6,276 nucleotides of DNA, from NCBI GenBank assembly GCA_016195115.1, contig JACQAI010000321.1:1-6276 (forward strand), given 5' to 3'. This document shows, piece by piece, positions 5,969 to 6,276 of this stretch (position 1 is the stretch's first letter; the number at the start of each line of letters is the position of its first letter). The translations under genes were made by a program, and so were the position numbers. This DNA is from Pseudomonadota bacterium. Lineage in GTDB: Bacteria; Pseudomonadota; Alphaproteobacteria; Elsterales; Elsteraceae. The notes under the pieces were generated by a model. It ran no database searches. It worked only from the letters and a program-made list of their open reading frames with translations, and was not told the origin of the DNA.

Positions 5969-6276
5969 CCGACCCTTCCGCCACCCGCGACACCAGCGGC
6001 CGCTTCATGCCCGGCTGCTCGGGCAATCCCGCTGGCCGGCCGCTCGGCCGGCGCAGCGAGGCGAGCATCCTGAAAGAGAAGCTGCGCGGCGATCAGGTCG
6101 ACGCGGCGGTGCAAATCATCGCCGACGCGTTGGCCGCGGGCAGCGCCAGCATGGCGTGCTTCGTGGTCAAGCAGATCGATCCCAAGAAACGTGCGCCGTT
6201 GGTCGCGTTCGAATACCCGCCCGGCGCCAGCCTGATCGAGCGCTTCCAGGCGCTGTTCGCCGCGGCGGCGCAAGGC
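5965..6276 (+). CDS. DUF5681 domain-containing protein (partial, runs off the window)
   Basis: The frame is open from ATG 5965 to the window edge, giving 104 residues. Residues 12-28 (GRFMPGCSGNPAGRPLG) match the hallmark GRF-x-PG-x-SGNPxGRPxG motif of DUF5681, followed by a helical segment (about 32-60, ILKEKLRGDQVDAAVQIIAD) and the PKKRAPLVAFEYPPGAS stretch usual in the middle of such proteins. Start choice: GGAG (5954-5957) lies 7 nt upstream of the ATG. The function of the family is unknown. Members are common in alphaproteobacteria and often occur in prophage-like or other accessory regions, so this gene may mark mobile DNA beside the metal operon, though one gene is thin evidence. It diverges from the cus operon, and the region between them carries promoters for both directions. 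Confidence 0.85.
   Translation, partial: MTDPSATRDTSGRFMPGCSGNPAGRPLGRRSEASILKEKLRGDQVDAAVQIIADALAAGSASMACFVVKQIDPKKRAPLVAFEYPPGASLIERFQALFAAAAQG

Noticed and set aside
5832..6273. Minus-strand ORFs of 78 and 115 codons antisense to the DUF5681 gene
   Set aside because: The plus strand carries the diagnostic SGNPAGRPLG motif with a ribosome site. The antisense frames show no family features.

Overview
The window is very GC-rich, with codons strongly biased to G or C in the third position. It holds one leftward (minus-strand) heavy-metal efflux operon and, at the right edge, the start of one rightward gene. The base composition, the CusB type with two heavy-metal-binding repeats, the FixH/YtkA-like partner and the DUF5681 gene together suggest an alphaproteobacterium. 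That assignment is inference.

The minus-strand operon, in transcription order from right to left, contains five genes. First is a small exported Cys/Met/His-rich protein (5838-5461). Next is a FixH/YtkA-like periplasmic protein with a methionine cluster (5335-4943). Then come the outer-membrane channel cusC (4941-3697), the periplasmic adaptor cusB (3700-2258) and the inner-membrane RND pump cusA (2261-18). The last four are packed tightly: 1 nt between the FixH-like gene and cusC, a GTGA overlap between cusC and cusB, and an ATGA overlap between cusB and cusA. CusC, CusB and CusA would form a trans-envelope Cu(I)/Ag(I) export machine. The two small exported proteins are plausible periplasmic metal-handling partners. 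No CusF and no recognisable regulator (CueR, CusRS) lies in the window.

The most striking feature is that cusA is broken. The N-terminal ~724 residues are canonical, including all three cleft methionines and the TM4 aspartate. Homology then stops abruptly near position 88-90, and the reading frame continues through 23 unrelated residues to a stop at 18-20. TM8-TM12, including the expected proton-relay residues, are missing. On the opposite strand, positions 1-87 read as the 3' end of an unidentified rightward ORF whose stop codon lies right at the junction. This looks like a real rearrangement or a contig misjoin. As it stands the pump should not be functional.

Between the operon and the rightward gene (about 5839-5964) is a compact regulatory region with apparent back-to-back sigma70-type promoters. 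Their -35 boxes form a TTCAA/TTGAA inverted repeat. The leftward promoter would give an essentially leaderless mRNA. The rightward promoter lies in an AT-rich island and leads to a nine-codon upstream ORF, whose stop overlaps the start of a DUF5681-family gene that runs off the window.

I see no tRNA, rRNA, CRISPR array or complete insertion sequence.
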